This document shows positions 46,700-55,451 of a stretch of 64,000 nt of DNA, one piece after another. The stretch is from Clostridium sp. BJN0013 (GTDB taxonomy: Bacteria; Bacillota; Clostridia; Clostridiales; Clostridiaceae): NCBI RefSeq assembly GCF_040939125.1, contig NZ_CP162495.1, positions 744,001-808,000 of the forward strand. Reading direction: 5' to 3'. A program made the position numbers and the translations under genes. Under the pieces are notes generated by a model. That model was not told the DNA's origin. It saw nothing but the letters and a program-made list of their open reading frames with translations, and ran no database searches. The number at the start of each line of letters is the position of its first letter. Positions within the stretch are counted from its first letter, which is position 1.

Positions 46700-47725
46700 T
46701 TGGAGGTTACAGATTTCGATTTTTACTTGCCAGAGGAATTAATTGCACAGAAGCCTTTAAAAAAAAGGGATGAAGGAAGGCTTATGATACTGGATAGAAA
46801 AACTGGTAAAGTTGAACACAAAGTATTTAAGGATATAATAGATTATCTAAATCCAGGGGATTGTCTTGTATTAAATGATACCAGGGTTTTACCTGCAAGG
46901 CTTATAGGTGTGAGAGAAGATACCATGCGGAAAATGGAGTTTTTGCTGTTGAAAAGAAAGGATAGCTGTACCTGGGAAACTTTAGTTAAGCCTGGCAGAA
47001 GGGCTAAGATTGGGAGTAGATTTAATTTTGGCAATGGACAGTTAAAGGCTGAAGTAGTTAGTATAAACCAGGATGGAAATAGAATAGTTAAATTTGAATA
47101 TAATGGAGTATTTGAAGAAATACTAGATAAACTAGGCCAAATACCTCTTCCACCATACATAAAGGAAAAATTAGAGGATAAAGAGCTATATCAAACTGTG
47201 TATTCCAGGGAAGAAGGATCTGCAGCAGCACCTACAGCTGGACTTCATTTTACTGAAGAACTATTGAGAGAGCTCCGTGAAAAAGGTGTCAATCTGGCAT
47301 TTTTAACGCTGCATGTGGGTCTTGGAACTTTCAGGCCTGTTAAAGTAGAAAATATAGAAGAGCATACCATGCATTCTGAGTTTTATTCCATGTCAGAAGA
47401 GGCTGCGAATATGATAAATACAGCTAAAGAAAGCGGTCACAGTGTAATTTCTGTGGGAACTACCTCTTGCAGAACACTTGAAACTATAGGAGATGAAAAT
47501 GGCAGGGTAAAAGAGCAATCGGGATGGACGGATATATTTATATATCCGGGATATAAATATAAAGTAGTAGATAAACTTATAACAAACTTTCATCTTCCAA
47601 AATCCACCCTTATAATGCTTGTAAGTGCATTTTACGGAAGAGAAAATACATTGAAGGCGTATAATACGGCAGTAAAAGAAAAATATCGCTTTTTCAGTTT
47701 TGGGGATGCTATGTTCATCAAGTGA
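46700..47725 (+). CDS. queA: S-adenosylmethionine:tRNA ribosyltransferase-isomerase
   Basis: A 341-residue enzyme that transfers the ribose part of SAM to 7-aminomethyl-7-deazaguanine in tRNA to make epoxyqueuosine. Motifs: [53 protein letters not shown] and [11 protein letters not shown]. The start is TTG (46700) behind TGGAG. It is followed 14 bp later by tgt, the other queuosine enzyme. Confidence 0.95.
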   Translation: MEVTDFDFYLPEELIAQKPLKKRDEGRLMILDRKTGKVEHKVFKDIIDYLNPGDCLVLNDTRVLPARLIGVREDTMRKMEFLLLKRKDSCTWETLVKPGRRAKIGSRFNFGNGQLKAEVVSINQDGNRIVKFEYNGVFEEILDKLGQIPLPPYIKEKLEDKELYQTVYSREEGSAAAPTAGLHFTEELLRELREKGVNLAFLTLHVGLGTFRPVKVENIEEHTMHSEFYSMSEEAANMINTAKESGHSVISVGTTSCRTLETIGDENGRVKEQSGWTDIFIYPGYKYKVVDKLITNFHLPKSTLIMLVSAFYGRENTLKAYNTAVKEKYRFFSFGDAMFIK

Positions 47726-47739
47726 AGTGAGGTGCTTAA

Positions 47740-48870
<1,131 letters not shown>

Positions 48871-48914
48871 AAGGATTTTTAATATATAGAATTTTATAGA
48901 GGGAGGTGAAAATA

Positions 48915-49214
48915 TTGGATGCATTGGGTAGATTGGCACCGCTTATAATTGTGCTAGCATTTTTTTATTTACTTATATTCTTGCCGGAAAGCAGGAGAAG
49001 AAAAAAGTATAATGCTATGCTGCAAAGTCTTAAAGTTAATGATGAGATTATGACTAAAGGCGGTATAATAGGTAAAATTACACATATTCAGGAAAATGTT
49101 TTAACCATTCAAACAGGACCTGACAGAGTGAAAATAAAATTAGATAAAACAGGAATATTGAATGTTTTATCTGAAACAAAAAAACAAGAAAGTACTGACA
49201 TTGATAAAAAGTAA
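48915..49214 (+). CDS. yajC: Preprotein translocase subunit YajC
   Basis: A 99-residue protein with one N-terminal membrane segment (LAPLIIVLAFFYLLIFLPES) and the basic RRRKKYNAMLQSLKVNDEIM then TKGGIIGKI, the family mark. It is the small partner of SecDF. A GTG at 48906 overlaps GGGAGGTG, so TTG at 48915, six bases after it, is the better start. secD and secF follow after the SCIFF genes. Confidence 0.92.
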   Translation: MDALGRLAPLIIVLAFFYLLIFLPESRRRKKYNAMLQSLKVNDEIMTKGGIIGKITHIQENVLTIQTGPDRVKIKLDKTGILNVLSETKKQESTDIDKK

Positions 49215-49287
49215 AAAGAAGTTTGAAATTAAGGTATAAAGCACCGTTTATCTACATAGATACTATTAGATGGGGGGTGTTTTAATT

Positions 49288-49656
49288 TTGGAAAAGAATA
49301 ATAATTACCTTCCTGCAGTGGAAGGGGTTCTAAGAGGGTTCATAATTACAGTTATTTTGCTCTTGATTTTTGCAGTTGTAATGACTTTTGTAGAAGTTAG
49401 TTCAAGGGCAAGTTATATATTCTACTTAATTACTACAATACTTAGTATAATGTATGCTTCTATTTATGCAGTGAGAAAAATAGGGAAGAAAGGATGGCTT
49501 ATAGGTATTTTAGTAACTCTTCTATATTTGGTTATATTGTATGTAGTTTCCATTATTTCAGGAAATTCTATGGTTATAGGTACAGGTGGATTTACCAGGG
49601 TTTTACTTGCTCTTATAGTTGGTGCGCTATCCGGTATTATTGGAATCAATTTATAA
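49288..49656 (+). CDS. TIGR04086-type small membrane protein
   Basis: A 122-residue protein with four hydrophobic segments (VLRGFIITVILLLIFAVV and three more) and the pattern GVLRGFIIT...KKGWLIGILV...GTGGFTRVLLALIVGALS...GIIGINL. I recall this family from clostridial genomes next to yajC and the SCIFF genes. Start: TTG at 49288 behind GGGGGTG; an ATG at 49270 is also in frame but lies before that ribosome binding site. Function unknown. Confidence 0.78.
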   Translation: MEKNNNYLPAVEGVLRGFIITVILLLIFAVVMTFVEVSSRASYIFYLITTILSIMYASIYAVRKIGKKGWLIGILVTLLYLVILYVVSIISGNSMVIGTGGFTRVLLALIVGALSGIIGINL

Positions 49657-49669
49657 ACATTCATATCTA

Positions 49670-49730
49670 GTGGTTCAGAGGTTCAGGTAGAATTTACTCA
49701 CAAGGTATGCTTTTCTCTACCTAAACTGTT
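49670..49730 (+). repeat. Truncated copy C of the structured RNA element
   Basis: The first ~55 nt of copies A and B are recognisable: AGGTTCAGGTAGA, the TATGCTTTTCTC loop and TCTACCT closing the hairpin. The helix is kept (AGGTAGA with TCTACCT), but the outer GGTTC/GAACC pairing and everything 3' of it are lost. It lies just before scfA. Confidence 0.55.
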
Positions 49731-49798
49731 AAACTTTATTTTATATACAGTTTATGTTATAATCAATCAGATAACTTAATTACATGGAGGAGCTTAAT

Positions 49799-49936
49799 AT
49801 GAAGCATATAAAAACTATAAATAATAGTAATATAAAAGATAGTCTGAAAAAGCCAGGATGTAAGGAATGCACTAACTCATGTCAGTCAGCATGTAAAACT
49901 TCCTGTACAGTTGCCAATCTGGCTTGTGAAAATTAA
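49799..49936 (+). CDS. scfA: SCIFF ranthipeptide precursor
   Basis: A 45-residue peptide with six cysteines at 21, 24, 28, 32, 36 and 43 (six cysteines in forty-five residues). The N-terminal ~20 residues are the leader (MKHIKTINNSN), followed by the PGCKECTNSCQSACKTSCT core. Thr37 follows Cys36, and Cys32 and Thr37 occupy the positions that I recall being cross-linked by a thioether in the C. thermocellum peptide. ATGGAGGAGC before the ATG is a strong ribosome binding site. The maturase gene is 74 bp downstream, behind a hairpin. Too short for routine gene calls. Confidence 0.93.
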   Translation: MKHIKTINNSNIKDSLKKPGCKECTNSCQSACKTSCTVANLACEN

Positions 49937-49940
49937 CATT

Positions 49941-49974
49941 TTTTAGGCAGTAACAAAATAGTTGCTGCCTAAAA
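49941..49974 (+). terminator. Hairpin between scfA and scfB
   Basis: TTTTAGGCAG and CTGCCTAAAA are exact complements, extended by TAAC/GTTG, followed by TTTATT. It would reduce read-through so that peptide mRNA exceeds maturase mRNA. Confidence 0.75.
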
Positions 49975-50010
49975 TTTATTATAAGAATTACTTGATAGGA
50001 GGAGAAAAAT

Positions 50011-51381
50011 TTGGCTGATATTCATAAATTTATTCAGGGATCATATTTTTATGTAATAGATGTGAACTCTGGTGCAATTCATGAAGTTGATGAATTGGTA
50101 TATGATATTTTGGATGACGAAAAATTGCCGGAACTTAATCAGGTATTGGAATCACTTAAAGACAAATATGATAAAAATGAGATTATAGAAGCCTATGGAG
50201 AAATATACCAGTTAATTAAAGATGATATACTTTATTCACAGGACTTATATGAAAATATTGTATTAAAAGACAATACTACTTCATTTATAAAAGCCTTGTG
50301 TTTAAATGTTGCCCACGATTGTAATTTAAAGTGTAAGTACTGTTTTGCAGATGAAGGTGAATATAAAGGTGCAAAAGCATTGATGCCTGTACATATTGGC
50401 AAAAAAGCCATTGATTTTGTTATAGAAAAATCAGGCCCCAGAAAAAATATAGAGATAGATTTATTTGGCGGAGAACCTTTAATGGCCTTCCAGTGTATAA
50501 AAGAAATTGTGGAGTATGCAAAAGAGCAGCAAATTAAAAATAATAAGAAAATAAGATTTACCATGACTACCAATGCCATGATGCTAAATGATGAAATAAT
50601 GGAGTATATTGACAAAAATATGGGGAATATAGTACTTAGCATAGATGGTAGAAAGGAAATAAATGACAATATAAGAGTTAGGAAAGATGGAGGAGGGACC
50701 TTTGATTCCATATTACCTAAAATTAAACATATGGTGGAAATTAGGGACAAGTCTAAACAATACTATGTAAGGGGAACTTTTACTAGAAAAAATACAGATT
50801 TCTTTGAAGATATAAAATTTCTTCGAAATGAAGGTTTTGAAGAAATATCTGTAGAACCTGTAGTACTTCCCCCAGATAACCCCTTATCTCTTAGAGAAGA
50901 GGATTTGCCTGAAATTTACGCTCAATATGATAAATTATATGAGGAAATGTTAAAATGCAGCTATGGTGATAAAAAATTTAAATTCTATCATTTTAACATA
51001 GATATTACTGGAGGACCTTGTATATATAAAAGGATATCTGGATGTGGAGCAGGTCATGAGTATGTAGCTATAACTCCTCAGGGAGATATATATCCCTGTC
51101 ATCAATTTGTAGGAAATGAAGATTTTAAAATGGGTAATTTAGATGACTGGAACAATTTAAGAGAAGATATTTCCAGTGAATTTAAAAATTCTCATATATA
51201 TAACAAACCTCAGTGTAAAAAATGCTGGGCTAGATTTTATTGCAGCGGAGGATGTCAGGCAAATAATTATAATTTTAATGGAGATATGAAAATACCTTAT
51301 GAACTAGGGTGCAAAATGCAAAAAAAGAGAATTGAATGTGCCATTGCTCTTAAAGCTAGAGGTATGGTAAATAATATTTAA
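50011..51381 (+). CDS. scfB: SCIFF peptide maturase, radical SAM/SPASM
   Basis: A 456-residue thioether-forming enzyme. The N-terminal ~90 residues form a peptide-recognition part (YFYVIDVNSGAIHEVDELVY). The radical SAM cluster motif is CNLKCKYCFA (CxxxCxxC), then DLFGGEPLMAF. The C-terminal SPASM region has CGAGHEYVAITPQGDIYPCH and CKKCWARFYCSGGCQANN, binding two more clusters. It makes Cys-to-Thr thioether links in the SCIFF peptide. The start is TTG behind GGAGGAG. The pair lies between yajC and secD as in many clostridia. Confidence 0.95.
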   Translation: MADIHKFIQGSYFYVIDVNSGAIHEVDELVYDILDDEKLPELNQVLESLKDKYDKNEIIEAYGEIYQLIKDDILYSQDLYENIVLKDNTTSFIKALCLNVAHDCNLKCKYCFADEGEYKGAKALMPVHIGKKAIDFVIEKSGPRKNIEIDLFGGEPLMAFQCIKEIVEYAKEQQIKNNKKIRFTMTTNAMMLNDEIMEYIDKNMGNIVLSIDGRKEINDNIRVRKDGGGTFDSILPKIKHMVEIRDKSKQYYVRGTFTRKNTDFFEDIKFLRNEGFEEISVEPVVLPPDNPLSLREEDLPEIYAQYDKLYEEMLKCSYGDKKFKFYHFNIDITGGPCIYKRISGCGAGHEYVAITPQGDIYPCHQFVGNEDFKMGNLDDWNNLREDISSEFKNSHIYNKPQCKKCWARFYCSGGCQANNYNFNGDMKIPYELGCKMQKKRIECAIALKARGMVNNI

Positions 51382-51441
51382 TATTATACATTTTTTACAG
51401 AAAGTTAATACTATCTATGGTTCTAATTGGTCTTGTATGTA

Positions 51442-51470
51442 TTGACGGTATTTTTTTTAAGTAATATAAT
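51442..51470 (+). promoter_or_regulatory. Strong sigma-A promoter for secDF
   Basis: TTGACG (51442-51447), 17-bp spacer with an eight-T run, TATAAT (51465-51470). It is the best sigma-A match in the window and lies 58 bp before the secD ATG. Confidence 0.8.
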
Positions 51471-51528
51471 TGCTAATGTGAATATATGAAAGTGAAGAAT
51501 ATTTGGCTAGTGGCAAAGGAGGTAAATA

Positions 51529-52803
51529 ATGAAATCTAAGGTGAAAAGCACTATAGTTTTCTTCCTGTGTTTGATTGTAATAGGTTTTTTAGTCTATTCG
51601 GGAGCATATGGGGTGACTTTAGGTGGATACAAATTGAAACCCTTTAGTGAAGTCATAACTAGAGGTCTAGACCTTCAGGGCGGGGTTTCTGTACTTGAGG
51701 AAATTCAAGGGAAAAATGTAGACGAAAGTACCATAGAAAGAACAGTAGAACTTTTGTCCTTAAGAGTTAATAAATTGGGGGTAAGTGAAACAGTAGTTGT
51801 TAGAGAAGGTAAAAACAGGATAAGAATTGACATACCGGGTAAATTTGATGCTAAAGAAGTGACTGATGGTGTGGCTAAAACGGGAGAACTGAAATTTGTA
51901 GGACCTGATAATAAAACCATACTTACAGGTAAAGATGTAAAAGATGCCACAGCTTCCATTGACTCTCAAAATGGTAGTAAAGCTATAATAAATTTAGAGT
52001 TTAATAAAGATGGTACTAAAAAATTTTCAGATGCCACTAAAAAATTTATAGGGCAAAAGATTGCTATTTATTTAGATGATGAAATGCTTACTGATCCCCA
52101 GGTAGATGCACATATAACCGATGGCAAGGCTATTATACAAGGTAATCAGACCCTTAAAGAGGCCCAGAGACAGGCAAATTTAATAAAATCTGGGGCACTG
52201 CCAGTTACAGTAAAACCAGTTCAGGTTAAAACAGTAGGAGCTTCTCTTGGAGCTAATGCACTGCCTCTTAGTATATTGGCAGGTGAAATTGGTATAGGAC
52301 TTGTAATGTTGTTTATGCTACTTTACTATAGATTACCTGGACTTATTGCAGACATAGCACTGGCGTTGTATGTATACATAGTTCTGGCTGCTTTTGCCAA
52401 TATAGGTGTAACTCTCACTCTGGCAGGCATTGCAGGATTTCTTTTGACGGTAGGTATGGCAGTAGATGCAAATATACTTATATTTGAAAGAACCAAAGAA
52501 GAACTTAAAAGTGGTAGAACCATTAAAGCATCTATAGATGCAGGTTTTAGAAGGGCCATGACTTCCATACTGGACTCAAATATAACTACAATTATTTCAG
52601 GTTTTATACTTTACAGTATTGGAACAGGTTCTGTAAAAGGATTTGCCCTTACGCTTATTATAGGTACAATTTTAAGTATGTTTACAGCAATAACTGTTAC
52701 TAGAACACTCATGAAGCTTGTTGCCAATATGGGATGGTTTAATCATAAACAGACTATTGGAACCTTCGGTGTACATGACTTCAGAAAGGGGGTAGTAAAA
52801 TAA
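51529..52803 (+). CDS. secD: Protein translocase subunit SecD
   Basis: A 424-residue membrane protein: one segment at the N-terminus, a large outer domain with TRGLDLQGGVSVLEE, RIRIDIPGKF and NQTLKEAQRQANLIKSGALP, then five membrane segments with LAGIAGFLLTVGMAVDANIL and IFERTKEELKSG. It uses the proton gradient to pull secreted proteins outward with SecF. RBS AAAGGAGG. secF starts one base after its stop codon. Confidence 0.96.
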   Translation: MKSKVKSTIVFFLCLIVIGFLVYSGAYGVTLGGYKLKPFSEVITRGLDLQGGVSVLEEIQGKNVDESTIERTVELLSLRVNKLGVSETVVVREGKNRIRIDIPGKFDAKEVTDGVAKTGELKFVGPDNKTILTGKDVKDATASIDSQNGSKAIINLEFNKDGTKKFSDATKKFIGQKIAIYLDDEMLTDPQVDAHITDGKAIIQGNQTLKEAQRQANLIKSGALPVTVKPVQVKTVGASLGANALPLSILAGEIGIGLVMLFMLLYYRLPGLIADIALALYVYIVLAAFANIGVTLTLAGIAGFLLTVGMAVDANILIFERTKEELKSGRTIKASIDAGFRRAMTSILDSNITTIISGFILYSIGTGSVKGFALTLIIGTILSMFTAITVTRTLMKLVANMGWFNHKQTIGTFGVHDFRKGVVK

Positions 52804-52804
52804 T

Positions 52805-53686
52805 ATGGATAATATATATAAAATTATCGAGAAGAGAAAAATATGGTTTACTATATCCCTTATAGTAATTGCAATTGGAATTTTTACTATGGCCACAAAA
52901 GGATTGGAGTATGGACTTGATTTTAAAGGAGGTACCATAGTTGAGATAAATTTGGGAAGTAATTTTAACAAAGAAGATGTAGACAGTATAATAAAAAAAT
53001 ACTCAAAGGATTTTCAATCAACTAAATCAGATAATAAATCCATAACCATAAAGTCTACTTCTCTAAGTAGTGATAATGTAAATAAGATTGTAAAAGATGT
53101 AAAGGCCAAGTACAAAAAAAGCAGTCTTACAAATCAGGAAAATATAGGTACTACTATAGGAAAGGAGACTAAAGTTAAGGCTATACAAGCTGTTATAGTG
53201 GCCATTATAGCCATGTTTATATACATAGGTATAAGATTTGAACTGAGTTATGGTATAGCTGCCATGATATCTTTGGTTCACAATATACTTGTAATGCTTT
53301 CAGTCTATGCAATATTTAGGATTTCCATAGATTCTAATTTTATAGCTGCCACACTTACAGTTATGGGATATTCTGTTCATGATACCATAGTTGTGTTTGA
53401 TAGAATAAGAGAAAATCACAAGTACATGAGAGGGCAGGAACCTGAAATGGTTGCAGATGCCAGTGTAACTCAGACTCTGGCAAGATCAATAAACACTGTA
53501 CTTACAGTTGTAATAACCTTGATATCGGTATATGTTTTGGTACCTTCCATAAGGATTTTTTCAGAGCCTATACTTATAGGAGTAATAACAGGATGTTATT
53601 CATCTATATGTATAGCCAGTCCGTGTTGGGTTATAATTAAAAAACATATAGTGAGTAGAAAGAAGAGATTACGCAGTGCAGTATAG
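52805..53686 (+). CDS. secF: Protein translocase subunit SecF
   Basis: A 293-residue partner of SecD: GLEYGLDFKGGTIVEIN at the outer P1 domain, IRFELSYGIAAMISLVHNIL, TLTVMGYSVHDTIVVFDRIR and ENHKYMRGQEPE. Six membrane segments. Its ribosome binding site lies within the end of secD (AAAGGGGGTAG), which suggests translational coupling. Confidence 0.96.
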   Translation: MDNIYKIIEKRKIWFTISLIVIAIGIFTMATKGLEYGLDFKGGTIVEINLGSNFNKEDVDSIIKKYSKDFQSTKSDNKSITIKSTSLSSDNVNKIVKDVKAKYKKSSLTNQENIGTTIGKETKVKAIQAVIVAIIAMFIYIGIRFELSYGIAAMISLVHNILVMLSVYAIFRISIDSNFIAATLTVMGYSVHDTIVVFDRIRENHKYMRGQEPEMVADASVTQTLARSINTVLTVVITLISVYVLVPSIRIFSEPILIGVITGCYSSICIASPCWVIIKKHIVSRKKRLRSAV

Positions 53687-53855
53687 TAAAGCTTATTATC
53701 TAAAAAATAATACTTAATACGATAAAATAAAAAATTTAGAGTATATTAAAACTCTAGATTTTTTTATTGTGAAAAATGTGGTCATACTGTATTTGTAATA
53801 GAAGACAATATCATTTATAATATAAGTGCTTTCGATCAGTTTGGAGGATTTTGTT

Positions 53856-54707
53856 ATGGAGTGGCAAAAGCATAATATACAGGATTTTGATTTTTTAGGC
53901 ATGGAAAACCCTTTCCTTTTAAAAGATATGGAAGAAGCCATGAAAAAAATAATAAAAGCTGTAAACAAAAGAGAGAAAATTGTAATTTATGGTACCTGTG
54001 ATTTAGATGGTATAGCTTCAGTGGCTATATTGTTACTTGTGTTGAAGTATTTAAATGCAGATGTAGAGTATTTTATTTCAGATAAAATTGATGACTTTAG
54101 TATAAAATCTGATATAATAGAAAATCATATAAAATTTTTAGGGGCAAAACTTATAATAACCATAGGTTGTGGAATTAAATCTCTACCTGAGATAGAACTT
54201 TGTAAAAGGCTGGGCATTGATGTCATAGTAACAGATTACCATAAATGTGGAGAGTTTCTGCCTGAAACAATTATTATAAATCCCAATCAACCAGGTTGTG
54301 AGTATCCCTTTAAGGATCTTGTGGCAGTAGGAATTGTATTTAAATTGTGTCAAGCTATATCCATTTATTATAATATGAAGTATATAAGTAAATATTTAGA
54401 TCTTGTAACCCTGGGTATTTTTTCTAAAGGAATTTATATAACTGGAGAAAATGAAGTTATGGTAAGGGAGGGCATGCGCTGTTTGAGTTATACTAATAAT
54501 TACGGGATAAAGGCCTCATTGAAAGTAAATAAAATTCATACTATAACCAAAGAAAATATATATGAACTTTCAAATAAAATGGTATCCTCAATTGGCTGCA
54601 AAAGGTATATAGACAATGCCAGAATTGCAGTAGAACTCTTTACAACGGAAAGTACAGATAGAGCAGAGCAGATAGCTAAATATTTAAGAAATGAAATGAT
54701 ATATTAA
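53856..54707 (+). CDS. DHH-family RecJ-like protein with substituted active site
   Basis: A 283-residue protein that aligns by eye with the N-terminal DHH domain of RecJ but ends there (RecJ is about 560-800 aa). The catalytic motifs are changed: GTCDLDG (46-52) where RecJ has GDYDxDG; IGCG (103-106) instead of VDCG; TDYHK (126-130) instead of TDHHE; LGIFSK (186-191) instead of LGTIAD. The fold-forming parts, such as INPNQPGCEYPF and GVGI-like AVGIVFKL, are kept. The start at ATG 53856 follows TTGGAGG. It sits between secF and apt, where clostridia usually carry recJ. It is probably catalytically dead but has an intact frame. Confidence 0.82.
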   Translation: MEWQKHNIQDFDFLGMENPFLLKDMEEAMKKIIKAVNKREKIVIYGTCDLDGIASVAILLLVLKYLNADVEYFISDKIDDFSIKSDIIENHIKFLGAKLIITIGCGIKSLPEIELCKRLGIDVIVTDYHKCGEFLPETIIINPNQPGCEYPFKDLVAVGIVFKLCQAISIYYNMKYISKYLDLVTLGIFSKGIYITGENEVMVREGMRCLSYTNNYGIKASLKVNKIHTITKENIYELSNKMVSSIGCKRYIDNARIAVELFTTESTDRAEQIAKYLRNEMIY

Positions 54708-54834
54708 GTTGGAACTATTAAATTAATTATAGCTTGAAAGTTTATAAATATTTAATATATAATTATATGGTAAAAGGATTAGAATAGCATTACAATTTAA
54801 TGAGTTCATATAAGTTTTTGAGGGGGAATTGTAA

Positions 54835-55353
54835 TTGAATTTACAGGATAACATAAGGGTAATAGAAGGATTCCCGAAGAAAGGAATAAGTTTTAAAGAT
54901 ATAACCACTTTGCTCCGGGATAAGGATGCTTTTAAATATACAGTGGATAAGATAGCTGAATATTTAAAGGATAAGAATATTGATGTAGTAGTGGGTCCGG
55001 AAGCTAGAGGTTTTTTATTTGGAGCTCCTATAGCTTATACCATAGGGGCAGGTTTTGTTCCTGTTAGAAAGCCGGGAAAATTGCCTTATGATACTTTAAG
55101 TATTAAATATGATCTGGAATATGGAAGCGATGCACTTGAAATACACAAGGATGCAATAAAGAAAGGCGATAGAGTAGCTTTAGTAGATGACTTGCTTGCA
55201 ACAGGAGGAACTACATCTTCTGTGGCTAAGTTAATAGAACAAGCCGGTGGAGAAATTGTAACTATAGATTTTGTAATAGAATTGACGGATTTAAAGGGAA
55301 GAGAGAAACTAAAAGATTATGATGTACTTTCTTTAATAAAATATGACATTTAA
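54835..55353 (+). CDS. apt: Adenine phosphoribosyltransferase
   Basis: A 172-residue type I PRTase that makes AMP from adenine and PRPP. Motifs: [47 protein letters not shown] and the PRPP loop [14 protein letters not shown]. Normal length. The start is TTG (54835) behind AGGGGG. It precedes relA, as in most Firmicutes. Confidence 0.95.
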   Translation: MNLQDNIRVIEGFPKKGISFKDITTLLRDKDAFKYTVDKIAEYLKDKNIDVVVGPEARGFLFGAPIAYTIGAGFVPVRKPGKLPYDTLSIKYDLEYGSDALEIHKDAIKKGDRVALVDDLLATGGTTSSVAKLIEQAGGEIVTIDFVIELTDLKGREKLKDYDVLSLIKYDI

Positions 55354-55406
55354 AGTATATAAATTTGAAATTATAATTTTCTATAGGATATAATATTAAC
55401 AAAAAT

Positions 55407-55432
55407 AATGGCTGGTTTATAAACCAGCCATT
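55407..55432. terminator. Perfect 26-bp palindrome between apt and relA
   Basis: A symmetrical sequence with arms starting AATGGCTGGTTT, followed by GATTTTAG. It could be a terminator after apt or an operator/leader stem for relA, whose ATG is 20 bp downstream. Confidence 0.6.
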
Positions 55433-55451
55433 GATTTTAGGGAGTATCAGC

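Noticed and set aside
50232-50750. 172-codon open frame on the minus strand
   Set aside because: It lies fully inside scfB, has a hydrophobic, low-complexity translation and no ribosome binding site; it is an antisense shadow.
53856-54707. Frameshifted full-length recJ
   Set aside because: The DNA after the stop codon (54708-54834) has no recJ-like coding in any frame, so the gene is short rather than simply interrupted.
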